Source: Aplectana chamaeleonis (taxonomy: Eukaryota > Nematoda > Chromadorea > Rhabditida > Cosmocercidae). From it: a stretch of 64,000 nt of DNA. Positions 25,841-39,088 of the stretch are shown here, one piece after another (within the stretch, counting starts at the first letter, position 1; each line of letters begins with the position of its first letter). The stretch spans positions 103,509-167,508 of the forward strand of contig JAPDOI010001537.1 of assembly GCA_029168955.1 (NCBI GenBank), read 5' to 3'. A program made the position numbers and the translations under genes. The notes under the pieces were generated by a model. The model did no database searches, was not told the origin of the DNA, and saw only the letters and a program-made list of their open reading frames with translations.

Positions 25841-28800
25841 CCCGACCACGTCTTCTGAAGCCCTACTGAATTCCACGTCACCCCGATCACGTCTTCTGAA
25901 GTCCTACTAAATCCCACGTCACCCTGATCACGTCTTCTGAAGTCCTACTGAGTTCCCACGTCACCCCGATCACGTCTTCTGAAGCCCTACTGAATTCCCA
26001 CGTCACCCCGATCACGTCTTCTGATGTCCTACTGAATTCCTACGGCACCCTGATCACGTCTTCTGAAGCCCTACTAAATTCTCACGTCACCCCGATCACG
26101 TCTTCTGAAGTCCTACTGAGTTCCCGCGTCACCCCGATCACGTCTTCTGAAGTCCTACTGAATTCCCACGTCACCCCGATCACGTCATCTGAAGTTCTAC
26201 TGAGTTCTAACGTCACCCCGATCACGTCTTCTGAAGCCCTACTAAATTCCCACGTCACCCCGATGACGTCTTCTGAAGTCCTACTGAGTTCCCGCGTCAC
26301 CCCGATCACGCCTTCTGATGCGCTACTGAATTCCCACGGCACCCCCATCACGTCTTCTGAAGTCCTACTGAATTCCCTCGTCACCCCGATCACGTCTTCT
26401 GAAGTGCTACTAAATTCCCACGGCACTCCGATCACGTCTTCTGAAGCCCTCCTGAATTCCACGTCACCCCGATCACGTCTTCGGAAGCCCTACTGAATTC
26501 CCACGTCACCCCGATCACGTCTTCTGAAGCCCTACTGAAATCCGACGTCACCCCGATCACGTCTTCTGAAGTCCTACTGAGTTCCCACGTCACCCCGATC
26601 ACGTCTTCTGAAGTCCTACTGAATTCCCACGGCTCCCTGATCACGTCTTCTGAAGTCCTACTGAATTCCCACGTCACCACGATCACGTCTTCTGAAGCAC
26701 TACTGAATTCCCACGTCACCCCGATCACGTCTTCTGAAGTCCTACTGAGTTCCCACGTCACCCCGATCACGTCTTCTGAAGCCCTACTAAATTCACCCCG
26801 ATCACGTCTTCCTGATCACGTCTTCTGAAGCCCTACTGAATTTCCACGTCACCCCGATGGCGTCTTCTCAAGTCCTACTGAATTCCCACGTCACCCCGAT
26901 GACGTCCTCTGAAGTCCTACTGAATTCCCACGTCACCCCGATCACGTCTTCTGAAGTCCTACTGAGTTCCTACGTCACTCTGATAACGTCATCTGAAGCC
27001 CTACTGAAATCCCACGTCACCCCTCCCGATCACGTCTTCTGAAGCCCTACTGAATTCCCACGTCACCCCGATCACGCCTTCTGAAGTGCTACTCAATTCC
27101 CACGTCACCATGATCACGTCTTCTGAAGTCCTACTGAATTCCCACGTCACCCCGATGACGTCCTCTGAAGTCCTACTGAATTCCCACGTCACCCCGATCA
27201 CGTCTTCTGAAGTCCTACTGAGTTCCTACGTCACCCCGATCACGTCTTCTGAAGTCCTACTGAGTTCCCACGTCACCCCGATCACATCTTCTGATGTCCT
27301 ACTGAATTCCCACGGCACCCCGATCACGTCTTCTGAAGCCCTACTGAATTCCCACGTCACCCTGGTCACGTCTTCTGAAGCCCCACTGAATTCCCACGTC
27401 ACCCCGATCACGTCTTCTGAAGTCCTACTGAATTCCCACGTCACCCCGATCACGTCTTCTGAAGTGCTACTGAAATCCCACGTCACCCCGATGGCGTCTT
27501 CCTGAGTCCTACTGGATTCACACGGCACTCCGATCACGTCTTCTGAAGCACTACTGAATTCCTACGTCACCCCGATCACGTCTTCTGAAGTCCTACTGAG
27601 TTCCCACGTCACCCCGATCACGTCTTCTGAGGCCCTACTGAATTCCCACGTCACCCCGATCACGTCTTCTGAAGCCTTACTGAATTCCCACGTCTCCCCG
27701 ATCACGTCTTCTGAAGCCCTACTGAATTCCCACGTCACCCCGATCACGTCTTCTGAAGCCCTACTGAATTCCCACGTCACCCCGATCACGTCTTCTGAAG
27801 CCCTACTGAATTTCCCACGTCACCCCGATCACGTCTTCTGAAGCCCTACTGAATTCCCACGTCACCCCGATCACGTCTTCTGAAGCCCTACTGAATCCCA
27901 CGTCACCCCGATCACGTCTTCTGAAGCCCTACTGAATTCCCACGTCACCCCGATCACGTCTTCTGAAGCCCTACTGAATTCCCACGTCACCCCGATCACG
28001 TCTTCTGAAGCCCTACTGAATTCCCACGTCACCCCGATCACGTCTTCTGAAGTCCTACTAAATTCCTTCGTCACCCCGATCGCGTCTTCTGAAGTCCTAC
28101 TGAATTCCCACGTCACCCCGATCGCGTCTTCTGAAGTCCTACTGAATTCCCACGTCACCCCGATCACGTCTTCTGAAGCCCTTCTGAATTTCCACGTCAC
28201 CCCGATATCGTCTTCTGAAGCCCTACTGAGTTCCCACGTCACCCCGATCACGTCTTCTGAAGTCCTACTGAATTCCCACGTCACCCCGATCACATCTTCC
28301 GAAGTCCTACTAAATTCCCACGTCACCCCGATCACGTCTTCTGAAGCCCTACTGAATTCCACGTCACCCCGATCACGCCTTCTGAAGCCCTAATGAATTC
28401 CCACGTCACCCCGATCACATCTTCTGAAGTCCTACTGAATTCCCACGGCACCCCCATCACATCTTCTGAAGTCCTACTGAATTTCCACGTCACCCCGATC
28501 ACGTCTTCTGAAGTCCTACTGAATTACCACGTCACCCCGATCGCGTCTTCTGAAGTCCTACTGAATTTCCACGTCACCCCGATCACGTCTTCTGAAGCCC
28601 TACTGAAATCCCACGTCACCCCGATCACGTCTTCTAAAGTCCTACTGAATTCCCACGTCACCCCGATCACGTCTTCGGAAGTCCTACTGAATTCCCGCGT
28701 CACCCCGATCACGTCTTCTGAAGCCCTACTGAAATCCCACGTCACCCCGATCACGTCTTCTGAAGTCCTACTGAGTTCCCACGTCATCCCGATGACGTCT

Positions 28801-31800
28801 TCTGAAGTCCTACTGAGTTCCCACGTCACCCCGATCACGTCTTCTGAAGCCCTACTGAGTTCCCACGTCACCCCGATCACGTCTTCGGAAGCCCTACTGA
28901 ATTCCCACGTCACCCAGATCACGTCTTCTGATGCGCTTCTGAATTCCCACGTCACCCCGATCACGTCTTCGGAAGCCCTACTGAATTCCCACGTCACCCC
29001 GATCACGTCTTCTGAAGTACTACTAAGTTCCACCGTCACCCAGATCACGTCTTCTGATGCGCTTCTGAATTCCCACGTCACCCCGATCACGTCTTCTGAA
29101 GTCCTACTGAGTTCTCACGTCACCCCGATCACGTCTTCTGAAGTCCTACTGAGTTTTCACGTCACACCGATCACGTCTTCTGAAGTCCTACTAAAATCCC
29201 ACGTCACCCCGATCACGTCTTCGGAAGCCCTACTGAATTCCCACGTCACCCCGATCACGTCTTCTGAAGTCCTACTGAATTCCCACGTCACCCCGATCAC
29301 GTCTTCTGAAGTCCTACTGAATTCCCACGTCACCCCGACGACGTCTTCTGAAGTCCTACTGAGTTCCCGCGTCACCCCGATCACGTCTTCTGAAGTCCTA
29401 CTGAATTCCCACGTCACCCCAATCACGTCATCTTAAGTTCTACTGAGTTCTCACGTCACCCCGATCACGTCTTCTGAAGCCCTACTAAATTCCCATGGCA
29501 CCCCGATCACGTCTTCTGAAGCCCTACTGAATTTCCACGTCACCCCGATGACGTCTTCTGAAATCCTACTGAGTTCCCACGTCACCCCGATCACGTCTTC
29601 TGAAGTCCTACTGAATTCCCACGTCACCCCGATCACGTCTTCTGAAGTCCTACTAAGTTCCCACGTCACCCCGATCACGTCTTCTGAAGTCCTACTGAAT
29701 TCCCACGTCACCCCGATCACGTCTTCTGAAGTCCTACTGAGTTCCCACGTCACCCCGATCACGTCTTCTGAAGTCCTACTGAATTCCCACGTCACCCCGA
29801 TCACGTCTTCTGAAGCCCTACTAAATTTCCACGTCACCCCGATCACCCCTTCTGAAGCCCTACTGAATTCCAACGTCACCCCGATCACGTCTTCTGAAGT
29901 CCTACTGAGTTCCCACGTCACCCCGATCACGTCTTCTGAAGTCCTACTGAATTCCCACGGCACCCCCATCACGTCTTCGGAAGTCCTACTGAATTCCCAC
30001 GTCACCCCGATCACGTCTTCTGAAGTCCTACTGAATTCCCACGTCACCCCGACGACGTCTTCTGAAGTCCTACTGAGTTCCCGCGTCACCCCGATCACGT
30101 CTTCTGAAGTCCTACTGAATTCCCACGTCACCCCGATCACGTCATCTGAAGTTCTACTGAGTTCTAACGTCACCCCGATCACGTCTTCTGAAGCCCTACT
30201 AAATTCCCACGTCACCCCGATGACGTCTTCTGAAGTCCTACTGAGTTCCCGCGGCACCCCGATCACATCTTCTGATGCCCTACTGAACTCCCAGGGCACC
30301 CCCGATCACGTCTTCTGAAGTCCTACTGAATTAACACGTCATCCCGATCACGTCTTCGGAAGCCCTATTGAATTCCCACGTCACCCCCATCACGTCTTCT
30401 GGAGTGCTACTAAATTCTAACGTTACCCCGATCACATCTTCTGATGCCCTACTGAATTCCCACGTCACCCGATCACGTCCTCTGAAGTCCTACTGAATTC
30501 CCACGTCACATCGATCACGTCTTCTGAAGTCCTACTAAATTCCTTCGTCACCCCGATCGCGTCTTCTGAAGTCTTAATGAATTCCCAAGTCACCCCGATC
30601 ACGTCTTCTGAGATCCTACTGAATTCCCACGTCACCCCGATGACGTCCTCTAAAGTCCTACTGATTTCCCACGTCACCCCGATCACGTCTTCTGAAGCCC
30701 TACTGAATTTTCACGGCACCCCCATCACGTCTTCTGAAGGCCTACTGAATTCCCACACCACCCTGATCACGTGTTCTGAAGTCCTACTGAGTTCCCACAT
30801 CACGCCGATCACGCCTTCTGAAGTCCTACTGAATTCCCACGTCACCCCGATCACGTCTTCTGAAGCCCTACTGAATTCCCACGGCACCCCGATCACGTCT
30901 TCTGAAGCCCTACTGAATTTCCACGTCACCCCGATCACGTCTTCTGAAGTCCTACTGAGTTCCCACGTCACCCCGATCACATCTTCTGATGTCCTACTGA
31001 ACTCCCACGGAACCCGATCACGTCTTCTGAAGCCCTACTGAATTCCCACGTCACCCCGATCACGTCGTCTGAAGCCCTAATAAATTTCCACGTCCCCCCG
31101 ATCACGGCTTCTGAAGTCCTACTGAGTTTCCACGTCACCCCGATCACGTCTTCTGAAGTCCTACTAAATTCCCACGTCACCCCGATCACGTCTTCTGAAG
31201 CCCTACTAAATTCCTGCGGCACCCCCATCACGTCTTCTGAAGCCCTACTAAATTTCCACGTCACCCCGATCACATCTTCTGATGCCCTACTGAATTCACA
31301 CGTTCCCCCGATCACGTCCTCTAAGTCCTACTGTGTTCCCACGTCACCCCGATCACGTCTTCTGAAGTCCTACTGAGTTCCCACGTCACCCCGATCAAGT
31401 CTTCTGAAGTCCGACTAAATTTCCACGTCACCCCGATGACGTCTTCTGAAGTCCTACTGAGTTCCCACGTCACCCCGATCACGTCTTCTGAAGCCCTACT
31501 GAAATCCCACGTCAGCCCGATCACGTCTTCTGAAGTCCTACTGAGTTCCCACGTCACCCCGATCACGTCTTCTGAAGCCCTACTGAAATCCCACGTCAGC
31601 CCGATCACGTCTTCTGAAGTCCTACTGAGTTCATACGTCACCCCGATCACGTCTTCTGAAGCCCTACTGAGTTCCCACGTCACCCCGATCACGTCTTCTG
31701 AAGTCCTACTGAGTTCCCACGTCACCCCGATCACGTCTTCTGAAGCCCTACTAAATTTCCACGTCATCCCGATGACGTCTTCTGAAGTCCTACTGAGTTC

Positions 31801-34800
31801 CCACGTCACCCCGATCACGTCTTCTGAAGTCCTACTGAGTTCCCACGTCACCCCGATCACGTCTTCTGAAGCCCTACTGAAATCCCACGTCACCCCGATC
31901 ACGTCTTCTGAAGCCCTACTGAGTTCCCACGTCACCCCGATCACGTCATTGGGAGCCCTACTGAATTCCCACGTCACCCCGATCACGTCTTCTGAAGTCC
32001 TACTGAAATCCCTCGTCACCCCGATCACGTCTTCTGAAGTCCTACTGAGTTCCCACGTCACCCCGATCACGTCTTCTGAAGCCCTACTAAATTTCCACGT
32101 CACCCCGATCACGTCTTCTGAAGCCCTACTGAATTCCCACGTCACCCCGATCACGTCTTCTGAAGTCCTACTGAGTTCCCACGTCACCCCGATCACGTCT
32201 TCTGAAGTCCTACTGAGTTCCCACGTCACCCCGATCACGTCTTCTGAAGCCCTACTGAAATCCCACGTCACCCCGATCACGTCTTCTGAAGTCCTACTGA
32301 GTTCCCACGTCACCCCGATCACGTCTTCTGAAGTCCTACTGAGTTCCCACGTCACCCCGATGACGTCTTCTGAAGTCCTACTGAGTTTTCACGTCACATC
32401 GATCACGTCTTCTGAAGTTCTACTAAGTTCCACCGTCACCCCGATCACGTCTTCTGAAGTCCTACTAAAATCCGACGTCACCCCGATCACGTCTTCTGAA
32501 GTCCTACTGAGTTCCCACGTCACCCCGATCACGTCTTCTGAAGTCCTACTGAAATCCCTCGTCACCCCGATCACGTCTTCTGAAGTCCTACTGAGTTCCC
32601 ACGTCACCCCGATCACGTCTTCTGAAGCCCTACTGAAATCCCACGTCACCCCGATCACGTCTTCTGAAGTCCTACTGAGTTCCCACGTCACCCCGATCAC
32701 GTCTTCTGAAGCCCTACTAAATTTCCACGTCACCCCGATCACGTCTTCTGAAGCCCTACTGAGTTCCCACGTCACCCCGATCACGTCTTCTGAAGCCCTA
32801 CTGAGTTCCCACGTCACCCCGATCACGTCTTCTGAAGTCCTACTGAGTTCCCACGTCACCCCGATCACGTCTTCTGAAGCCCTACTGAAATCCCACGTCA
32901 CCCCGATCACGTCTTCTGAAGTCCTACTGAGTTCCCACGTCACCCCGATCACGTCTTCTGAAGCCCTACTGAGTTCCCACGTCACCCCGATCACGTCTTC
33001 TGAAGTCCTACTGAGTTCCCACGTCACCCCGATCACGTCTTCTGAAGCCCTACTAAATTTCCACGTCACCCCGATCACGTCTTCTGAAGTCCTACTGAGT
33101 TCCCACGTCACCCCGATCACGTCTTCTGAAGCCCTACTGAAATCCCACGTCACCCCGATCACGTCTTCTGAAGTCCTACTGAGTTCCCACGTCACCCCGA
33201 TCACGTCTTCTGAAGTCCTACTGAAATCCCTCGTCACCCCGATCACGTCTTCTGAAGTCCTACTGAGTTCCCACGTCACCCCGATCACGTCTTCTGGAGT
33301 CCTACTAAGTTCCCACGTCACCCGATGACGTCTTCTGAAGTCCTACTGAGTTCCCACGTCACCCCGATCACGTCTTCTGAAGCCCTACTGAATTCCCACG
33401 TCACCCCGATCACGTCTTCTAAAGTCCTACTTAGTTCCCACGTCACCACGATCACGTCTTCTTAAGCCCTACTGAATTTTCCACGTCACCCCGATCACGT
33501 CTTCTGAAGTCCTACTTAGTTCCCACGTCACCACGATCACGTCTTCTGAAGCCCCACTAAATTTCCACGTCACCCCGATCACGTCTTCTGAAGCCCTACT
33601 GAATTCCCACGTCACCCCGATCACGTCTTCTGAAGTCCTACTGAGTTCCCACGTCACCCCGATCACATCTTCTGAGATCCTACTGAAGTTCCACGTCACC
33701 CCGATGGCGTCTTCTGAAGCCCTACTGAGTTCCCACGTCACCCCGATCACGTCTTCTGAAGCACTACTGAAATCCCACGTCACCCCGATCACGTCTTCTG
33801 AAGCCCCACTGAATTTCCACGTCACCCCGATCACGCCTTCTGAAGCCCTACTGAAATCCCACGTCACCCCGATCACGTCTTCTGAAGTCCTACTGAGTTC
33901 CCACGTCACCCCGATCACGTCTTCTGAAGCCCTCCTGAATTCCACGTCACCCCGATCACGTCTACTGAAGTCCTACTGAGTTCCCACGTCACCCCGATCA
34001 CGTCTTCAGAAGCCCTACTGAGTTTTCACATCACACCGATCACGTCTTCTGAAGTCCTACTGAGTTCCCACGTCACCCCGATCACGTCTTTTGAAGCCCT
34101 AGTAAATTTCCACGTCACCCCGATCACGTCTTCGGAAGCCCTACTGAATTCCCACGTCACCCCGATCACGTCTTCTGAAGTCCTACTGAGTTCCCACGTC
34201 ACCCCGATCACGTCTTTTGAAGCCCTAGTAAATTTCCACGTCACCCCGATCACGTCTTCTGAAGCCCTACTGAATTCCCACGTCACCCCGATCACGTCTT
34301 CGGAAGCCCTACTGAATTCCCACGTCACCCCGATCACGTCTTCTGAAGTCCTACTGAGTTCCCACGTCACCCCGATCACGTCTTCTGAAGCCCTACTGAA
34401 TTCCCACGTCACCCCGATCACGTCTTCTGAAGTCCTACTTAGTTCCCACGTCACCACGATCACGTCTTCTGAAGCCCTACTAAATTTCCACGTCACCCCG
34501 ATCACGTCTTCTTAAGCCCTACTGAATTTTCCACGTCACCCCGATCACGTCTTCTGAAGTCCTACTGAGTTCCCACGTCACCCCGATCACGCCTTCTGAA
34601 GTGCTACTAAATTCCAACGTCACCCCGATCACATCTTCTGAAGTGCTACTAAATTTCCACGTCACCCCGATCACGTCCTCTGGAGTCCTACTGAGTTCCC
34701 ACGTCACCCCGATCACGTCTTCTGAAGTCCTACTGAGTTCCCACGTCATCCCGATCACGCCTTTTGAAGTGCTACTGAGTTCCCATGTCACCCCGATCAC

Positions 34801-37800
34801 GTCTTCTGGAGTCCCACTGAAATCCTACGTCACCCCGATCACGTCTTCTGAAGTCCTACTGAGTTCACACGTCACCCCGATCACGTCTTCTGAAGCACTA
34901 CTGAATTCCCACGTCACCCCGATCACGTCTTCTGAAGTCCTACTGAGTTCCCATGTCACCCCGATCACGTCTTCTGAAGCACTACTGAACTCTATCGTCA
35001 CCCCGATCACGTCTTCTGAAGTCCTACTGAATTCCCACGTCACCCCGATGACGTCCTCTGAAGTCCTACTAAATTCCCACGTCACCCCGATCACGTCTTC
35101 TGAAGTCCTAATGAATTCCCACGTCACCCCGATCACGTCTTCTGAAGTCCTACTGAGTTCCCACGTCACCCCGATCACATCTTCTGATGCCCTAATGAAT
35201 TCCCACGTCACCCCGATCACGCCTTCTGAAGTCCTACTGAGTTCCCACGTCACCCCGATCACGTCTTCTGAAGCCCTACTAAATTTCTACGTCACCCCGA
35301 TCACGTCTTCTGAAGTCCTACTGAATTCCCACGTCACCCCGATCACGTCTTCTGAAGTCCTACTGAGTTCCCACGTCACCCCGATCACGTCTTCTGAAGC
35401 CCTACTGAATTTCTATGTCACCCCGATCACGTCTTCTGAAGTCCTACTCAGTTCCCTCGTCACCCCGATGACGTCTTCTGAAGTCCTACTGAGTTCCCAC
35501 GTCACCCCGATCACGTCTTCTGAAGCCCTACTGAATTTCTACGTCACCCCGATCACGCCTTCTGAAGCCCTAATGAATTCCCACGTCACCCCGATCACGT
35601 CTTCTGAAGTCCTACTGAAATCCCACGTCACCCCGATGACGACTTCTGAAGTCCTACTGAATTCACACGTCACTCCGATCACGTCTCCTGAAGCCCTACT
35701 AAATTTCCACGTCACCCCGAACACGCCTTCTGAAGTGCTACTAAATTTCCACGTCACCCCGATCACGTCCTCTGAAGTCCTACTGAGTTCCCACGTCACC
35801 CCGATCACGTCTTCTGAAGCCCTACTGAAATCCCACGTCACCCCGATCACGTCTTCTGAAGTCCTACTGAGTTCCCACGTCACCCCGATCACGTCTTCTG
35901 AAGTCCTACTGAGTTCCCACGTCACCCCGATCACGTCTTCTGAAGCCCTTCTAAAATCCGACGTCACCCCGATCACGTCTTCTGAAGTCCTACTGAATTC
36001 CCACGTCACCCCGATCACGTCTTCTGAAGTCCTTCTGAAATCCCTCGTCACCCCGATCACGTCTTCCGAAGCCCTACTAAGTTCCACCGTCACCCAGATC
36101 ACGTCTTCTGATGCGCTTCTGAATTCCCACGTCACCCCGATCACGTCTTCGGAAGCCCTACTAAATTTCCACGTCACCCCGATCACGTCTTCTGAAGTCC
36201 TACTGAGTTCCCACGTCACCCCGATCACGTCTTCTGAAGCCCTACTGAAATCCCACGTCACCCCGATCACGTCTTCTGAAGTCCTACTGAGTTCCCACGT
36301 CACCCCGATCACGTCTTCTGAAGCCCTACTAAATTTCCACGTCACCCCGATGACGTCTTCTGAAGTCCTACTGAGTTTTCACGTCACACCGATCACGTCT
36401 TCTGAAGTTCTACTAAGTTCCCACGTCACCCAGATCACGTCTTCTGAAGTCCTACTGAGTTCCCACGTCACCCCGATCACGTCTTTGGAAGCCCTACTGA
36501 ATTCCCACGTCACCCCGATCACGTCTTCTGAAGTCCTACTGAAATCCCTCGTCACCCCGATCACGTCTTCTGAAGCCCTCCTGAATTCCACGACACCCCG
36601 ATCACGTCTTCTGTAGCCCTACTGAGTTCCCACGTCACCCCGATCACGTCTTCTGAAGTCCTACTGAAATCCCTCGTCACCCCGATCACGTCTTCTGAAG
36701 CCCTCCTGAATTCCACGGCACCCCGATCACGTCTTCTGAAGCCCTCCTGAATTCCACGGCACCCCGATCACGTCTTCTGCAGCCCTACTAAATTTCCACG
36801 TCACCCCGATCACGTCTTCGGAAGCCCTACTGAATTCCCACGTCACCCCGATCACGTCTTCTGAAGTCCTACTGAGTTCCCACGTCACCCCGATCACGTC
36901 TTTTGAAGCCCTAGTAAATTTCCACGTCACCCCGATCACGTCTTCTGAAGCCCTACTGAATTCCCACGTCACCCCGATCACGTCTTCGGAAGCCCTACTG
37001 AATTCCCACGTCACCCCGATCACGTCTTCTGAAGTCCTACTGAGTTCCCACGTCACCCCGATCACGTCTTCTGAAGTCCTACTGAGTTCCCACGTCACCC
37101 CGATCACGTCTTCGGAAGCCCTACTGAATTCCCACGTCACCCCGATCACGTCTTCTGAAGTCCTACTGAGTTCCCACGTCACCCCGATCACGTCTTTTGA
37201 AGCCCTAGTAAATTTCCACGTCACCCCGATCACGTCTTCTGAAGCCCTACTAAATTTCCACGTCACCCCGATCACGTCTTCTGAAGTCCTACTAAATTTC
37301 CACGTCACCCCGATCACGTCTTCTGAAGTCCTACTGAGTTCTCACGTCACCCCGATCACGTCTTCTGAAGTCCTACTGAGTTTTCACGTCACACCGATCA
37401 CGTCTTCTGAAGTCCTACTGAGTTTTCACGTCACACCGATCACGTCTTCTGTAGCCCTAATAAATTTTCACGGCACCCCGATCACGTCTTCTGAAGTCCT
37501 ACTAAATTTCCACGTCACCCCGATCACGTCTTCTGAAGTCCTACTGAGTTCTCACGTCACCCCGATCACGTCTTCTGAAGTCCTACTGAGTTCCCACGTC
37601 ACCCCGATCACGTCTTCTGAAGTCCTACTAAGTTCCACCGTCACCCCGATCACGTCTTCGGAAGCCCTACTGAATTCCCACGTCACCCCGATCACGTCTT
37701 CTGAAGTCCTACTGAGTTCCCACGTCACCCCGATCACGTCTTTTGAAGCCCTAGTAAATTTCCACGTCACCCCGATCACGTCTTCTGAAGCCCTACTGAA

Positions 37801-38275
37801 TTCCCACGTCACCCCGATCACGTCTTCGGAAGCCCTACTGAATTCCCACGTCACCCCGATCACGTCTTCTGAAGTCCTACTGAGTTCCCACGTCACCCCG
37901 ATCACGTCTTCTGAAGTCCTACTGAGTTCCCACGTCACCCCGATCACGTCTTCTGAAGCCCTACTGAATTCCCACGTCACCCCGATCACGTCTTCTGAAG
38001 TCCTACTGAGTTCCCACGTCACCCCGATCACGTCTTCTGAAGCCCTACTAAATTTCTACGTCACCCCGATCACGTCTTCTGAAGTCCTACTGAATTCCCA
38101 CGTCACCCCGATCACGTCTTCTGAAGCCCTACTAAATTTCTACGTCACCCCGATCACGTCTTCTGATGTCCTACTGAATTCCCACGGCACCCCGATCACG
38201 TCTTCTGAAGTCCTACTGAGTTCCCACGCCACCACGATCACGTCTTCTGGAGCCCTACTAAATTTCTACGTCACC

Positions 38276-38500
38276 CCGATCACGTCTTCTGAAGTCCTAC
38301 TGAGTTCCCACGTCACCCAGATCACGTCTTCTGAAGCCCTACTAAATTTCCACGTCACCCCGATCACGTCTTCTGAAGTCCTACTGAACTCCCACGGCAC
38401 CCTCATCACGTCTTCTAAAGTTCTACTGAGTTCCCACGTCACCCCGATGGCGTCTTCTGAAGTCCTACTGAGTTCCCACGTCACCCCGATCACGTCTTCT
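38276..38500 (+). repeat. 588-bp spaced duplicate, copy 1
   Basis: About 225 bp containing the rare units ACTGAACTCCCACGGC, CCTCATCACGTCTTCTAAAG and CCCCGATGGCGTCTTC recur exactly 588 bp (14 units) downstream. Confidence 0.8.
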
Positions 38501-38863
38501 GAAGTCCTACTGAGTTCGCACGTCACCCCGATCACGTCTTCTGAAGCCCTACTAAATTTCTACGTCATCCCGATCACGCCTTCTGATGCGCTACTGAATT
38601 CCCACGGCACCCCCATCACGTCTTCTAAAGTCCTACTGAGTTCTCACGTCACCCCGATGACGTCTTCTGAAGTCCTACTGAGTTCCCACGTCACCCCGAT
38701 CACGTCTTCTGAAGTGCTACTGAATTCCCACGTCACCCCGATCACGTCTTCTGAAGCCCTACTAAATTTCTACGTCATCCCGATCACGTCTTCTGAAGTC
38801 CTACTGAGTTCCCACGTCACCCCGATCACGTCTTCTGAAGTGCTACTGAATTCCCACGTCACC

Positions 38864-39088
38864 CCGATCACGTCTTCTGAAGTCCTACTGAGTTCCCACG
38901 TCACCCAGATCACGTCTTCTGAAGCCCTACTAAATTTCCACGTCACCCCGATCACGTCTTCTGAAGTCCTACTGAACTCCCACGGCACCCTCATCACGTC
39001 TTCTAAAGTTCTACTGAGTTCCCACGTCACCCCGATGGCGTCTTCTGAAGTCCTACTGAGTTCCCACGTCACCCCGATCACGTCTTCT
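38864..39088 (+). repeat. 588-bp spaced duplicate, copy 2
   Basis: It is identical by eye to 38,276-38,500 over about 225 bp, including the same rare substitutions. The flanking units differ, so the shared block is bounded. Confidence 0.8.

Larger units (their letters stand above)
19301..31330 (+). repeat. Family 1, section C: GAAGTCCTACTG variants rise
   Basis: Units with GAAGTCCTACTGAATTCC become common from about 19.56 kb and mix with consensus units and with CCCACGGCACCCC units. Local blocks are shared inside the section: the pair CTGAACTCCCACATCGCC plus TTTTGGAGCCGTACTG recurs around 20.3-20.5, 22.0-22.1, 23.0-23.1 and 23.9 kb with small changes. Boundaries are approximate. Confidence 0.8.

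Noticed and set aside
31436..36616. Very long open reading frames of 14-residue repeats (up to about 670 codons) as repetitive proteins
   Set aside because: They follow automatically from a 42-bp period lacking a stop in one frame, occur equally on the opposite strand, and are ended by random indels. No start context, introns, signal peptide or composition break is visible.
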